12,311 nt of DNA from JBQTKD01 sp052389435 (GCA_052389435.1 JBQTIB010000096.1:1-12311), one strand, 5' to 3'; counted from the first letter of the stretch, positions 1 through 7,129 are shown. Translations and numbers: made by a program. The notes: generated by a model from the letters alone, not told the origin.

Positions 1-455
1 TCGCGGCCGAGGTCCTCGGTTCGCTGTTCGGCAAGCACCCGACCAACCGCTACTGGACCAACACCACCTACAAGCTGTGGGGTCCGGAGTTCATGGCGAC
101 CATGAACAAGTACGCGCGCGGCAACCGCGGCACCAACCACCACATCGTCCAGGCCGGCTACGCGGGCATCAACATCTTCGCCCAGGCCGCCAAGGCGACC
201 GGTCCGAACCTGACCCGCGAGCGCCTCATGGCGACCCTCGGCAACGGCACCGTGTGGCAGGCCGACGCCTCGCTGGACCAGCGCTTCCAGTACATCAACT
301 CGGAGCGCACCGGCAACAACTGGAACAAGCAGTACGGCCAGGGCCGTGAGTTCATCTACAAGTACACCTCGACCAACACCGTGTCGAACCCCGACGGTTC
401 GCCGTCCGGCTTCGCGCCGGACCCGGACCAGTTCGAGATCTACACCTGGAAGTAG
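1..455 (+). CDS. ABC transporter substrate-binding protein, C-terminal part (partial)
   Basis: This is an open frame from the left edge to a TAG at 453-455, giving 150 visible residues; the N-terminus lies outside the window. The visible part is rich in aromatic and Asn residues (NRYWTNTTYKLWGPEF, then an AGYAGINIFAQAA helix) and ends in an Asp/Pro-rich strand closing with FEIYTWK. This resembles the C-terminal lobe of type I periplasmic binding proteins (Leu/Ile/Val-binding or Peripla_BP_6 type), which deliver amino acids or small organic acids to an ABC permease. The alternation of a ligand-lobe helix, a GNGTVWQ-type segment and a final strand fits that family. The lipoprotein signal expected in the full protein cannot be seen. 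No transporter partner gene follows; a hairpin 54 bases past the stop closes the unit. The substrate cannot be told from this fragment. The family call is fairly sure, the ligand unknown. Confidence 0.7.
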   Translation, partial: AAEVLGSLFGKHPTNRYWTNTTYKLWGPEFMATMNKYARGNRGTNHHIVQAGYAGINIFAQAAKATGPNLTRERLMATLGNGTVWQADASLDQRFQYINSERTGNNWNKQYGQGREFIYKYTSTNTVSNPDGSPSGFAPDPDQFEIYTWK

Positions 456-508
456 GCCGGCCTGCGCGCATGAGCGCATCGCCGACAACAGGTAGCTGAC
501 ACACCCTT

Positions 509-539
509 CGCCCGGCGGACCCACGCGGTCCGCCGGGCG
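509..539. terminator. Strong hairpin between convergent genes
   Basis: Bases 509-521 and 527-539 form a perfect 13-bp GC-rich stem around a 5-base loop (cacgc). It lies 54 bases after the stop of the substrate-binding protein gene and 40 bases beyond the stop of the minus-strand small gene ending at 579, so it could end transcription from both sides. There is no T-run on either side, as is common for actinobacterial hairpin terminators, so intrinsic termination is inferred from shape and position. Confidence 0.7.
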
Positions 540-578
540 CAGGCGCGTTGTCGCGGGCGGAGGTGGTCGTGGGGAAAC

Positions 579-827
579 TCAGCGCGCGCGATCGCAGCCG
601 GCGCAGGCTTCGGCCGGCGGCCGAAAGTCCGCTACCGCGGGGAAGTCGAGCGGGAACTTCGAGCGAGGCAGGCCGCAGAGGGTCTGCGGCGCGGCCGGTC
701 CCTCGACGAGGTGCGCCTCGCCGAGCGGGCTTCGCCCCACGTCGCCGGCGCCGCTGAAGATTCGCCCCGGGCGTAGGCCGGGGTATTCGTCCCAGCGGAA
801 CTGCGCGGCCACGACGTATCGCGTCAC
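579..827 (-). CDS. Small His/Cys protein translationally coupled to acetoacetyl-CoA synthetase
   Basis: This is an 82-residue frame starting with GTG at 827-825, which overlaps the TGA of the upstream acetoacetyl-CoA synthetase gene (GTGA overlap), and ending with TGA at 579. The overlap suggests translational coupling. The product begins VTRYVVAAQFRWDEYPGLRP. It carries His39, then Cys51 in TLCGLPRSKFP, and a terminal Cys75-x2-Cys78 in EACAGCDRAR. The H...C...CxxC spacing looks like a small zinc-binding fold seen in short actinobacterial hypothetical proteins, but I do not recognise a named family. The frame also continues upstream of the GTG, antisense-like inside the ligase gene; that part is Arg/Gly/Pro-rich and looks like a shadow, while composition becomes protein-like only after the GTG. 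Its function is unknown. A role with the ligase is inferred from the coupling alone. Confidence 0.6.
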   Translation of the reverse strand: MTRYVVAAQFRWDEYPGLRPGRIFSGAGDVGRSPLGEAHLVEGPAAPQTLCGLPRSKFPLDFPAVADFRPPAEACAGCDRAR

Positions 828-2785
828 TGCGCCGCCAGCCGGTCCGCGGCGAACTGCGCGTACCAGCGCAGGGCGTCGGGGTTGTCGCAGGCGTCGATAT
901 TCGCGGCCTTCTCCAACGGCTTGCCGGTCATCAACTTCTTGATCGGCACCTCGAGCCGCTTGCCTGTCAGCGTGTGTGGAACGGCGGGGGCCTGCAGGAT
1001 CTCGTCGGGCACGTGACGGGGCGTCAGCCGGCTTCGCAGCGTCGAGACGATCTTTGCCTTCAGGTCCTCGTCCACGGCGACGCCTTCCGCCGGAACCACG
1101 AACAGGCCGAGCCAGTAACCGTCGTCGGGCAGGTCGATGCCGATCACCAGGGTTTCCTGGATCTCCGGCATCGTTTCGAGCACGTCGTAGAAGTCGCTGC
1201 TGCCCAGGCGCACCCCCTGACGGTTCAGCGTCGAGTCCGAGCGGCCGTGTACGGACACCGAGCCGTCGGAGTGGAAGCTCACCCAGTCTCCGTGGCGCCA
1301 TACGCCGGGCCAGGTGTCGAAGTAGGACTCGGTGTAGCGGACCGCGTCGGGGTCGTTCCACAGATGGATCGGCATGGAAGGCATGGGCTGAACGATCACG
1401 AGGTCTCCGACTTCGTCGAGAACCTCCTTGCCGTCCTCGTCCCAGGCCTTGCAGTCCACGCCGGCGACCTTGCCGCCGATGCGCCCGACCTGCACGGGGG
1501 CGTACTCGTTGGCGCCGACGAAGGACCCCGAGATGTCCGTGCCGCCGCTGGTGGAGTCGATGCGCACGTCGGGCCCGACGTGCTCGGCCACCCAGTGGTA
1601 GCCGGCCGACGGCAGGGCCGATCCGCTCACCGAGAGGTGGCGCAGATTGGCCAGGTCGTGGTGCTCGCGCGGGGAGTACCCGGTGTTGGCGATCGCGGTG
1701 ACGACGGCGGCGCCGAGGAGCATCGCGTGCGCACCGGTGCGTGCCGCGACCTCCCAGATGGACCCGACGGGGAAGTTCGGGGCGCCCTCGTACAGCACCA
1801 TGCTCGCGCCCTGGGTGAGCACGTCCATCTGGATGTTCCAGAGCGCCCAACCCGTCGAGGTGTAGGTGAAGATCCGCTCGCCGGCGCGCAGGCCGGCGTA
1901 GAGCCCGGCCCACTCGTAGGCCTGCAGCGCGATCCCGCCGTGCCCGTGGACCAGGCCCTTGGGCAGGCCGGTCGTGCCGGAGGTGAACAGCACCCACAGC
2001 GGGTGGGAGAACTCGACCGGTTCGAACTCCAGCGGGGCGTCCTGCGCCGTGAGGTCGGACCACGGCACCGAGTTCTGCGGGTGCTCGCGGTCCGCGAACG
2101 CGTAGGGGACGTGGACGAAGTGGCGCACCGTCGGCATGGCGGCGCGCAGTTGGTCGACGACGTCGGACCGGTCGATGTCCTTGCCGTTCCAGTGGTAGCC
2201 GTCGGCGGCGATCAGGACCGTCGGCTCGAGTTGGGCGAGCCGCCCGATGGTGCCCTCGGCGCCGAAGTCGGGGGAGCAACAGGCCCACACGGCGCCGACG
2301 GCCGCGGCGGCGAGCGAGGCGATCACCGCGTGTTCGGTGTTGGGCAGGTAGGCCCCGACGCGGTCGCCCGGCTGGACGCCGGCCCGGCGCAGCCAGCCCG
2401 CCACCGCGGCCACCGAGCGCCGCAGCTCGCCGTAGGAGATCTCGCGGGAGGGATGCCCGCCCTCCTGGATGCAGACCAGCGCGGAGTCCTCGTCGGCGCC
2501 CTTGCGCAGCGCGCACTCCGCCCAGTTCAGGCGTGCCCCGGTGAACCAGCGGGTGTGCGGCATCGGGTCGGCGGTGCGGATCTGGGTCCACGGCGCGGAG
2601 AAGGGGACCTCGTAGTACTCGACGAGGGACACCCAGAACCGGTCGACGTCCTCGACCGACCAGGCGTGCAGCGCGTCGTGGTCCGGGAAGGCCCGCCCCT
2701 CGCGCTTCTCCAACCAGTCCAGGTACTCCCGCAGCGGGGAGCTCTCGATACGAGCGGACGACGGTGTCCAGATGGTCTCGGTCAT
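824..2785 (-). CDS. Acetoacetate--CoA ligase (acetoacetyl-CoA synthetase)
   Basis: This 653-residue adenylate-forming enzyme would activate acetoacetate with ATP and CoA to acetoacetyl-CoA in the cytosol (EC 6.2.1.16), feeding ketone-body or short-chain oxoacid carbon into the CoA pool. The N-terminal 20-90 region with WxxSVEDVDRFW and the ARLNWAE segment is typical of the acetoacetyl-CoA and acetyl-CoA synthetase branch. ANL motifs are in order: P-loop TSGTTGLPKG at 268-277, STSGGTD at 411-417, WRHGD at 496-500, GRSDSTLNRQGVRLG at 514-528 and the C-terminal TLTGKRLEVP with the expected catalytic Lys609. Length matches the family (about 650). The distinctive STSGGTDISG and IHLWNDPD segments favour acetoacetate over acetate specificity, though a related short-chain acyl substrate is possible. 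The start ATG has no Shine-Dalgarno, but a TATGTT box sits just upstream, suggesting a leaderless mRNA. It is divergent from the LLM oxidoreductase and overlaps the small downstream gene. Confidence 0.93.
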   Translation of the reverse strand: MTETIWTPSSARIESSPLREYLDWLEKREGRAFPDHDALHAWSVEDVDRFWVSLVEYYEVPFSAPWTQIRTADPMPHTRWFTGARLNWAECALRKGADEDSALVCIQEGGHPSREISYGELRRSVAAVAGWLRRAGVQPGDRVGAYLPNTEHAVIASLAAAAVGAVWACCSPDFGAEGTIGRLAQLEPTVLIAADGYHWNGKDIDRSDVVDQLRAAMPTVRHFVHVPYAFADREHPQNSVPWSDLTAQDAPLEFEPVEFSHPLWVLFTSGTTGLPKGLVHGHGGIALQAYEWAGLYAGLRAGERIFTYTSTGWALWNIQMDVLTQGASMVLYEGAPNFPVGSIWEVAARTGAHAMLLGAAVVTAIANTGYSPREHHDLANLRHLSVSGSALPSAGYHWVAEHVGPDVRIDSTSGGTDISGSFVGANEYAPVQVGRIGGKVAGVDCKAWDEDGKEVLDEVGDLVIVQPMPSMPIHLWNDPDAVRYTESYFDTWPGVWRHGDWVSFHSDGSVSVHGRSDSTLNRQGVRLGSSDFYDVLETMPEIQETLVIGIDLPDDGYWLGLFVVPAEGVAVDEDLKAKIVSTLRSRLTPRHVPDEILQAPAVPHTLTGKRLEVPIKKLMTGKPLEKAANIDACDNPDALRWYAQFAADRLAAQ

Positions 2786-2791
2786 GCGTGA

Positions 2792-2797
2792 AACATA
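2792..2797 (-). promoter_or_regulatory. Candidate -10 box for a leaderless acetoacetyl-CoA synthetase mRNA
   Basis: On the minus strand this reads TATGTT, fitting the actinobacterial TANNNT -10 pattern. Six bases separate it from the ATG at 2785, so a start point at the usual distance would fall on the ATG itself. No purine-rich ribosome binding site is visible upstream of that ATG. No convincing -35 was found. Leaderless transcription is an inference. Confidence 0.35.
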
Positions 2798-2864
2798 GAG
2801 ACGGTGCGCCGCCGGGCGGAACGGGCACCCGCTCGGTTAACAGGAATTTGAGATCGGCGCGAAA

Positions 2865-2874
2865 GGGTCGACCC
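2865..2874. promoter_or_regulatory. 10-bp palindrome in the ligase/oxidoreductase divergent spacer
   Basis: GGGTCGACCC is a perfect palindrome near the centre of the 199-bp spacer (2786-2984) between two divergent genes, so it is placed where a shared operator could act. It is short and GC-rich and could arise by chance in this genome. The remainder of the spacer shows only the candidate -10 box and the ribosome binding site of the plus-strand gene. Confidence 0.2.
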
Positions 2875-2968
2875 TGGTCGGGGGACCGTCATGCGCCCGC
2901 GACATGATGCACCAGTCAGCCAACGGGCACTCTCACGGAGATCGGGACTGCTCGACGAGGACGCCTTC

Positions 2969-2975
2969 GAGGAGG
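2969..2975 (+). promoter_or_regulatory. Ribosome binding site fixing the LLM start
   Basis: GAGGAGG stands 9 bases before ATG 2985. It decides between this start and the upstream in-frame ATG at 2904, which has no comparable site. Confidence 0.75.
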
Positions 2976-2984
2976 CCGCACGCA

Positions 2985-3974
2985 ATGAAGCTTGCTCTCT
3001 ACCTTCCGAACTTCCGTACCAAGGTCACGCTCAAGGAGATCGACGACCTCACCGCGCTCGCGGAAGAGCTCGACTTCGACTCCGTGTGGACGCTGGACCG
3101 CATCGTGGTGCCCGAGTCCTCGGACCGCATGGAACTTCAGCACTCCTTCGGCATGATGACCGAGTTCCCCAAGGGCATGCCTGTCCAGGCCCGCGGCGAG
3201 TGGTTCCAGGGCTACCCGCTGCTGCCCTACCTCGCGGCGAAGACCACCAAGCTGCGCATCGGCATGAGCATCATCGACACCCCGTACCGCTCCCCGGGCG
3301 TGCTCGCGACCGAGCTCGCGACCATCGACCACCTCGCCGGCGGTCGCCTGAACGTCGGCGTCGGCTCCGGCTGGATGCCCGAGGAGTTCGCCGCGGCGTC
3401 CGCCTCGCACCTCTTCCCGCGGCGCCACGCACACGTCCGCGAGACGATCGAGATCATGCAGGGTGTCTGGAACAACGACATCTTCGAATACCACGGCGAG
3501 TTCGCCGACTTCCAGCCCTGCGGCTTCGGCCACAAGCCGCTGCAGAAGCCGGGCCCGCCGATCTACTTCTCCGGCCTCAAGGACCCGAAGCGCTCGGCCA
3601 AGCGCATCGCGAAGTACGGCCTGCAGGGTTGGATCGGCATCCAGGACACCCCTGAGCAGATCAAGCACTGGAAGTCGGAGATGGCCCGCGAGCTCGCCGA
3701 GATCGGTGGCGACTTCCCGGCCAACTTCGACATGTGCTCGATGATCTGGTTCGTGATCACCGACGCCGAGGTCGACCAGTCCGACGCGGGCAAGGGCACC
3801 AACCTGCTCGTCGGCACCCAGGGTCAGATCACCGACCGGCTGAAGGCCTACAAGGACGCGGGCATGACCATGCCGCTGATCTGGCCGCCGTTCAACGACG
3901 TCCCGACCGAGAAGACCATGGCCGACCTCCGCGTCCTCGCCGAGGAGATCATGCCGAAGGTCAACGCGGGCTAA
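2985..3974 (+). CDS. LLM-class F420-dependent oxidoreductase
   Basis: This 329-residue luciferase-like TIM-barrel protein probably uses cofactor F420 for a hydride transfer; the substrate is unknown. It opens with the classic first strand MKLALYLPNF. Residues 91-137 hold the family hallmark, with PYRSPGVLATELATIDHLAGG followed by RLNVGVGSGW and EEFAA, and a PPIYFSGLKDPKRSAKR strand-helix sits near 190-207. The insertion around 40-80 (ESSDRMELQ to WFQGYPLLPY) matches the TIGR03619-like group. The start was set at ATG 2985 because GAGGAGG lies 9 bases upstream and the fold begins there; an in-frame ATG at 2904 would add 27 residues of Ser/Arg-rich sequence. The gene is divergent from acetoacetyl-CoA synthetase and ends in a strong hairpin, so it is probably monocistronic. 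FMN use instead of F420 cannot be ruled out from sequence. Confidence 0.9.
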   Translation: MKLALYLPNFRTKVTLKEIDDLTALAEELDFDSVWTLDRIVVPESSDRMELQHSFGMMTEFPKGMPVQARGEWFQGYPLLPYLAAKTTKLRIGMSIIDTPYRSPGVLATELATIDHLAGGRLNVGVGSGWMPEEFAAASASHLFPRRHAHVRETIEIMQGVWNNDIFEYHGEFADFQPCGFGHKPLQKPGPPIYFSGLKDPKRSAKRIAKYGLQGWIGIQDTPEQIKHWKSEMARELAEIGGDFPANFDMCSMIWFVITDAEVDQSDAGKGTNLLVGTQGQITDRLKAYKDAGMTMPLIWPPFNDVPTEKTMADLRVLAEEIMPKVNAG

Positions 3975-3987
3975 CAGCCGCAGTCGC

Positions 3988-4022
3988 CAGAACGGCCCCG
4001 ACGTCGCGTCGGGGCCGTTCTG
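3988..4022 (+). terminator. 16-bp perfect hairpin after the LLM gene
   Basis: Bases 3988-4003 pair fully with 4007-4022 around a 3-base loop (tcg), starting 13 bases past the stop codon at 3974. Stem length and position make it a clear terminator-like structure. The sequence after it (cgtcttcc) is only weakly T-rich. Confidence 0.85.
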
Positions 4023-4169
4023 CGTCTTCCCGGCGCCGCTGCACGACGCGGTGGAACCATGTCGACGCTCGTGGGGTGCGCTTCCACGCCGGATTCACCA
4101 CCCGCGTTCCAACGTGGTTCTCCGGTGCCGCGCTTGCGTCATCGCTCGCTCGCGGGTACGCCTGCGGTC

Positions 4170-5660
4170 GTGTCTACGGAGGCGATCGTCTGGGGGTTGA
4201 GCGCCAATCCCGCACTCCCGGGCGACCTCTTGGATCGGCTCGTCGACGGCGCGTCCGACCCCCTCCTGGAGTACCTCGCAGACGCGGTGACGTTGACGCG
4301 GGATCAGGCCCTGCGCCTTGCGTCCCGGTCCGCGGACGCTGCCGTGAAGCTGGCCCATCGGGGCCTGGTGGGCGTCGGCGACTTCGCGGACGCCCCTAAG
4401 CCGGCGGTCGTCTTCGGACTCCTCGAACACGGCGAGGTCCCTGCCGCCTGGATCGAGCCGATCCTGCGCCACCCGGACCCGTGGATCCGTGCGCGGTTGG
4501 CCGATACGGCCTGCCGCCCGGCCGGGGCCATTGCGGTCCTGGCACGCGATCCCGATCCAGCGGTCGTTGCCGATGCAATGAACTTCGCTCGTCTGGGCGA
4601 GCTGATTCCGGCCCTCGCGCAGCACCGGCACGCAGCGGTTCGAAGCGCGCTGGCGAGCAACGAGGCGACGCCACCCGACGTGCTCGAAAGCTTCGCTGGA
4701 CCGGGCGCAGCCGATGGCCTCGAGGAGTGCGACGCCTGCCCCGGCGGTTCGCAGGACGGCTCTAGGTGGTGCGACGGCGGCCACGAGGGCGCGGTGGCCG
4801 AGATTCGCAAGGCCGTCGCGTCCAACCCGAACACGCCTGCCCACGTCTGCGCCCGGCTCGCCGTCGCCGGCGACGACGACGAGCTGGTGCGGGTCGGCGT
4901 CGCAACGCGCACCGACCTGGCGCCGACCGTCTACGAGGCGCTGGCGGCCGATCCGATGCCCTGGGTGGTCTCCACCGTCGCCGCGAACCCAGCGATCGGC
5001 GGCGAGCTCATGACCGCCCTCGCGGATTCGCCGCTCCACGACGTCCAACGACGGCTCGCGGAGAATCCCGCCATCGACTTGGCACTGCTCGCGAGGGTTG
5101 TCACGGGTGGCAAGGTGCGCACCGTGCCGCTGCCGCGCATCGCCTTGGCAACGGAAGGGGAGATCGAACTTCTCGCGCGCTCCGAGATTGCCGAGATGCG
5201 GATGCTCGTCGCCGAGCGTCGGGACCTTCCGCAGATACTCGTCGACCGTTTGGCTCGCGATCGGGACGCCAAGGTTCTCAAGTCCATTGCGCCCAACCCG
5301 AATGTGCGGCTCGACGACTTGGCGCGCATGCTTGCGGACCACGGCGCGCGGGTGGCCGTCCGCGTCGCGGAGAATCCGAGCTGCACGGCAGAGGTCCTGG
5401 CCGCCGCTCTCGGGAGTGGCACCCACAGCCGCAAGGTCTTTCGGGTGGTGGCCGCCCACCCGGCCGCGACGGCGGAATTGCTGATCGCGTGCTTCGACGA
5501 CCCGAGGGCACGGCCCGTCGCCGCCGCCAACCCGCGCCTGCCCGTCGCGTTGCTGCTGGACCTGCTTACCCACGAGGATCCCGACGTGATCGAGGGCGCG
5601 GCGGCGAATCCGGCGCTGCCTCGCGAGGTGATCGAACGCCTTGTCGAGGCGCTGTGCTGA
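4170..5660 (+). CDS. Leucine-rich repeat variant (LRV) protein
   Basis: This is a protein of about 496 residues built of short alpha/3-10 solenoid repeats with the pattern A-x-N-P-x-x-P-x-x-L-L-x-x-L. Copies include NPALPGDLLDRL (13), NEATPPDVLESF (164), NPNTPAHVCARL (219), NPAIGGELMTAL (273), NPAIDLALLARV (299), NPNVRLDDLARM (376), NPSCTAEVLAAA (402), NPRLPVALLLDL (454) and NPALPREVIERL (480). LRV proteins, first described in Azotobacter, are presumed binding scaffolds; no enzyme activity is expected. An insert at 185-207 holds Cys187-x2-Cys190, Cys201 and His205, a possible metal site. The GTG at 4170 was chosen because the repeats start directly after it. Extension to ATG 4059 adds 37 Ser/Pro/Arg-rich residues with visibly lower third-position GC, but that ATG has a ggtgg nearby and cannot be excluded. 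No signal peptide or membrane segment is seen, so it is probably cytosolic. It converges on the next gene with 7 bases between stops. Confidence 0.8.
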   Translation: MSTEAIVWGLSANPALPGDLLDRLVDGASDPLLEYLADAVTLTRDQALRLASRSADAAVKLAHRGLVGVGDFADAPKPAVVFGLLEHGEVPAAWIEPILRHPDPWIRARLADTACRPAGAIAVLARDPDPAVVADAMNFARLGELIPALAQHRHAAVRSALASNEATPPDVLESFAGPGAADGLEECDACPGGSQDGSRWCDGGHEGAVAEIRKAVASNPNTPAHVCARLAVAGDDDELVRVGVATRTDLAPTVYEALAADPMPWVVSTVAANPAIGGELMTALADSPLHDVQRRLAENPAIDLALLARVVTGGKVRTVPLPRIALATEGEIELLARSEIAEMRMLVAERRDLPQILVDRLARDRDAKVLKSIAPNPNVRLDDLARMLADHGARVAVRVAENPSCTAEVLAAALGSGTHSRKVFRVVAAHPAATAELLIACFDDPRARPVAAANPRLPVALLLDLLTHEDPDVIEGAAANPALPREVIERLVEALC

Positions 5661-5671
5661 CGATCCGTCAG
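5657..5671. terminator. Small hairpin spanning two convergent stop codons
   Basis: The sequence ctgacg-atc-cgtcag gives a 6-bp stem with a 3-base loop. It contains the TGA of the LRV gene (5658-5660) and the reverse-strand TGA of the LLM oxidoreductase (5668-5670). It could act as a weak bidirectional terminator. A near-identical copy lies at 8840-8854 at another convergent gene end. The function is inferred. Confidence 0.35.
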
Positions 5672-6633
5672 GCGATTCCCGCCATCTGCGCAAAGGCCTC
5701 GAGTTCGCGCTGGATGTTCGGACCGGACGGTTGGTACATGACCTCGGTGGCGCCGCCCTTTTCCATCTCCGCAAGGCGTTCGCGCAGTTCGTCGGCCGAA
5801 CCGGTGAAGGTGGTCGAGCGGATCGACTCCGGTGTCAGGGCGAGGCGTTCCTGGGCGGAGGCGGACACGAGGTGTTCGGTCCAGATCGCGTTCGCGCGCT
5901 CGTCGGCGGGAAGCGCCTCGACGGCCGCCCGGTAGACGGCGCCGTTCGGCAGTTTGTCGACCGCGTCTCCGGCGCCGGCGTAGGTGATGTGGTACGCCGC
6001 GCCTGCGCCCGCGCCCGCCGCGGCCAGCAGGTAGTCGGCGTCGACCGGACCGTCGGGCAGGACCGTGCCGTGCAGCAGCACCGCGTTCCAGGCGAAGCCC
6101 TCCCGCGGCTGCCCGAAGGAGATGACGCCGTCGGCGACCCGCGAGGCGATCTCCAGGCCCTTCGGTCCCTCGGCGGACAGCAGGATCGGAACGTCGATCG
6201 GCGTCGAGGCGACCGCTCCGACCGGATGCAGCAGCCGGTGTGGCGTGCCGTTCCACTCGACGGTCTGCCCGCGCAGCAGTCCGCGCAGCGCGACCGTGTA
6301 GGCCTCGAGGTCCTTCCACAGCCCCGGCTTGCCGCCGTGCATGATCTGCGCGCGGCCGGGCCCGAGCCCGACGGTCACGCGCCCGGGCGCCTGCCCGGCG
6401 AGGGTCGCGACGGCAGACGCGGTGGTCATCAAATGCCGGTAGTCGGGGATGATCACGGCGGTCCCGAGCCCGATGCGGCTGGTGCGGTCCGCGGCCCGGG
6501 CCAGAGTCATCCAGATGTCGGCGAAGATCGCCGGAGCGTCGTAGCACCAGGCCCGGCGGTAGCCGAGCTCCTCGGCGAGCACGATGTGGGCGGGGGCGTG
6601 CAGGCTCGACGGGAAGCCGACGGAGATCTCCAT
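5668..6633 (-). CDS. LLM-class F420-dependent oxidoreductase (second copy)
   Basis: This 321-residue luciferase-like protein begins MEISVGFPSSLHAPAHIV, continues with RIGLGTAVIIPDYRHLMTTA at 53-72 and GRVTVGLGPGRAQIMHGGKP at 84-103. It has the strand IDVPILLSAEGPKGLEIASR at 146-165, all positions expected of a flavin/F420 TIM barrel. It is only distantly similar to the other LLM protein of this window and belongs to the shorter group that resembles F420-dependent reductases. An Ala/Gly-rich run at 203-213 (AAAGAGAGAAY) is a loop oddity. It follows the Ddn-like gene by 32 bases on the same strand, and with no terminator between them the two are probably cotranscribed. Its own ribosome binding site is weak, which also favours cotranscription. 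The substrate is unknown; F420 is preferred over FMN because of the neighbour. Confidence 0.88.
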   Translation of the reverse strand: MEISVGFPSSLHAPAHIVLAEELGYRRAWCYDAPAIFADIWMTLARAADRTSRIGLGTAVIIPDYRHLMTTASAVATLAGQAPGRVTVGLGPGRAQIMHGGKPGLWKDLEAYTVALRGLLRGQTVEWNGTPHRLLHPVGAVASTPIDVPILLSAEGPKGLEIASRVADGVISFGQPREGFAWNAVLLHGTVLPDGPVDADYLLAAAGAGAGAAYHITYAGAGDAVDKLPNGAVYRAAVEALPADERANAIWTEHLVSASAQERLALTPESIRSTTFTGSADELRERLAEMEKGGATEVMYQPSGPNIQRELEAFAQMAGIA

Positions 6634-6665
6634 ACGGTCAGCCTGTCACCGACGGACGGGCCTGC

Positions 6666-7109
6666 CTATACCGCTTCGCAGATCACCACGGGAATGTCGC
6701 GGGCGCTGACCTTCTGGTACTGCGCGTAGCCCTTGTAGACCTTCACGATCCCGGGCCACAGTTCGGCCTTCTCCTGCGGCGTCGCGGTCCGGGCGCGCAT
6801 GGGCGTCGTCGTGCCGTCGCGGGTGATCTCGACCAGCGGGTTGGCCACCAGGTTGCGATACCAGTCCGGATCGGTGTCGTGCCCGCCCTTCGACGCCACG
6901 AGTACGACGCGATCCGCGTCGGCGATGGGCGCGGTGAGCAGCGTCGAGCGGCGCTTGCCGGACGTGCGCCCGACGGTGTGCAGCTCGAGGGTCTCCATGC
7001 CGCCGAGGCGCTTGGGGAAGCGGCCACCGGTGACCGTCAGCAGGGTGCGGTGCCCGTTCTCCAGCACCCACGCGCCGGCGCTGGCCACCACGTCGTTCTT
7101 CCTCGACAT
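6666..7109 (-). CDS. Deazaflavin (F420)-dependent nitroreductase family protein (Ddn-like)
   Basis: This 147-residue protein has the split-beta-barrel signature of the Ddn/F420-binding family (PF04075). It has LELHTVGRTSGKRRSTLL at 41-58, which corresponds to the F420-contacting TTxGRxSGxxR motif. Then follow VVLVASKGGHDTDPDWYRNL at 68-87 and NPLVEI at 90-95. Members reduce quinones or nitro compounds with F420H2; M. tuberculosis Ddn activates pretomanid. Length matches the family (about 140-150). The start ATG is preceded by AGGGAG 6 bases away. The frame stays open far upstream on this strand, but that region is antisense to the next gene and looks like a shadow. It is the first gene of a likely operon with the downstream LLM protein and is divergent from the cNMP/reductase gene. 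The physiological substrate is unknown. Confidence 0.9.
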   Translation of the reverse strand: MSRKNDVVASAGAWVLENGHRTLLTVTGGRFPKRLGGMETLELHTVGRTSGKRRSTLLTAPIADADRVVLVASKGGHDTDPDWYRNLVANPLVEITRDGTTTPMRARTATPQEKAELWPGIVKVYKGYAQYQKVSARDIPVVICEAV

Positions 7110-7129
7110 GCGCGTCTCCCTGCCGGCCG

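Noticed and set aside
974..2791. 605-codon open frame on the plus strand across the acetoacetyl-CoA synthetase gene
   Set aside because: It is antisense to a gene with every expected ANL motif; its product is Arg/Gly/Val-rich with no domain. Long antisense frames are normal at this GC content.
2904..2984. 27-residue N-terminal extension of the first LLM protein from ATG 2904
   Set aside because: The LLM fold begins at MKLALYLPNF, which has GAGGAGG 9 bases upstream; the extension is Ser/Arg/His-rich.
4059..4169. N-terminal extension of the LRV protein with a lipobox-like LVGCAS
   Set aside because: There is no hydrophobic signal segment before the Cys, third-position GC drops, and the repeats begin only after GTG 4170. 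It is kept as an alternative start only.
4095..5774. Long minus-strand frames opposite the LRV gene
   Set aside because: The plus strand shows regular LRV repeats and suitable codon use; the antisense product has no recognisable motif.
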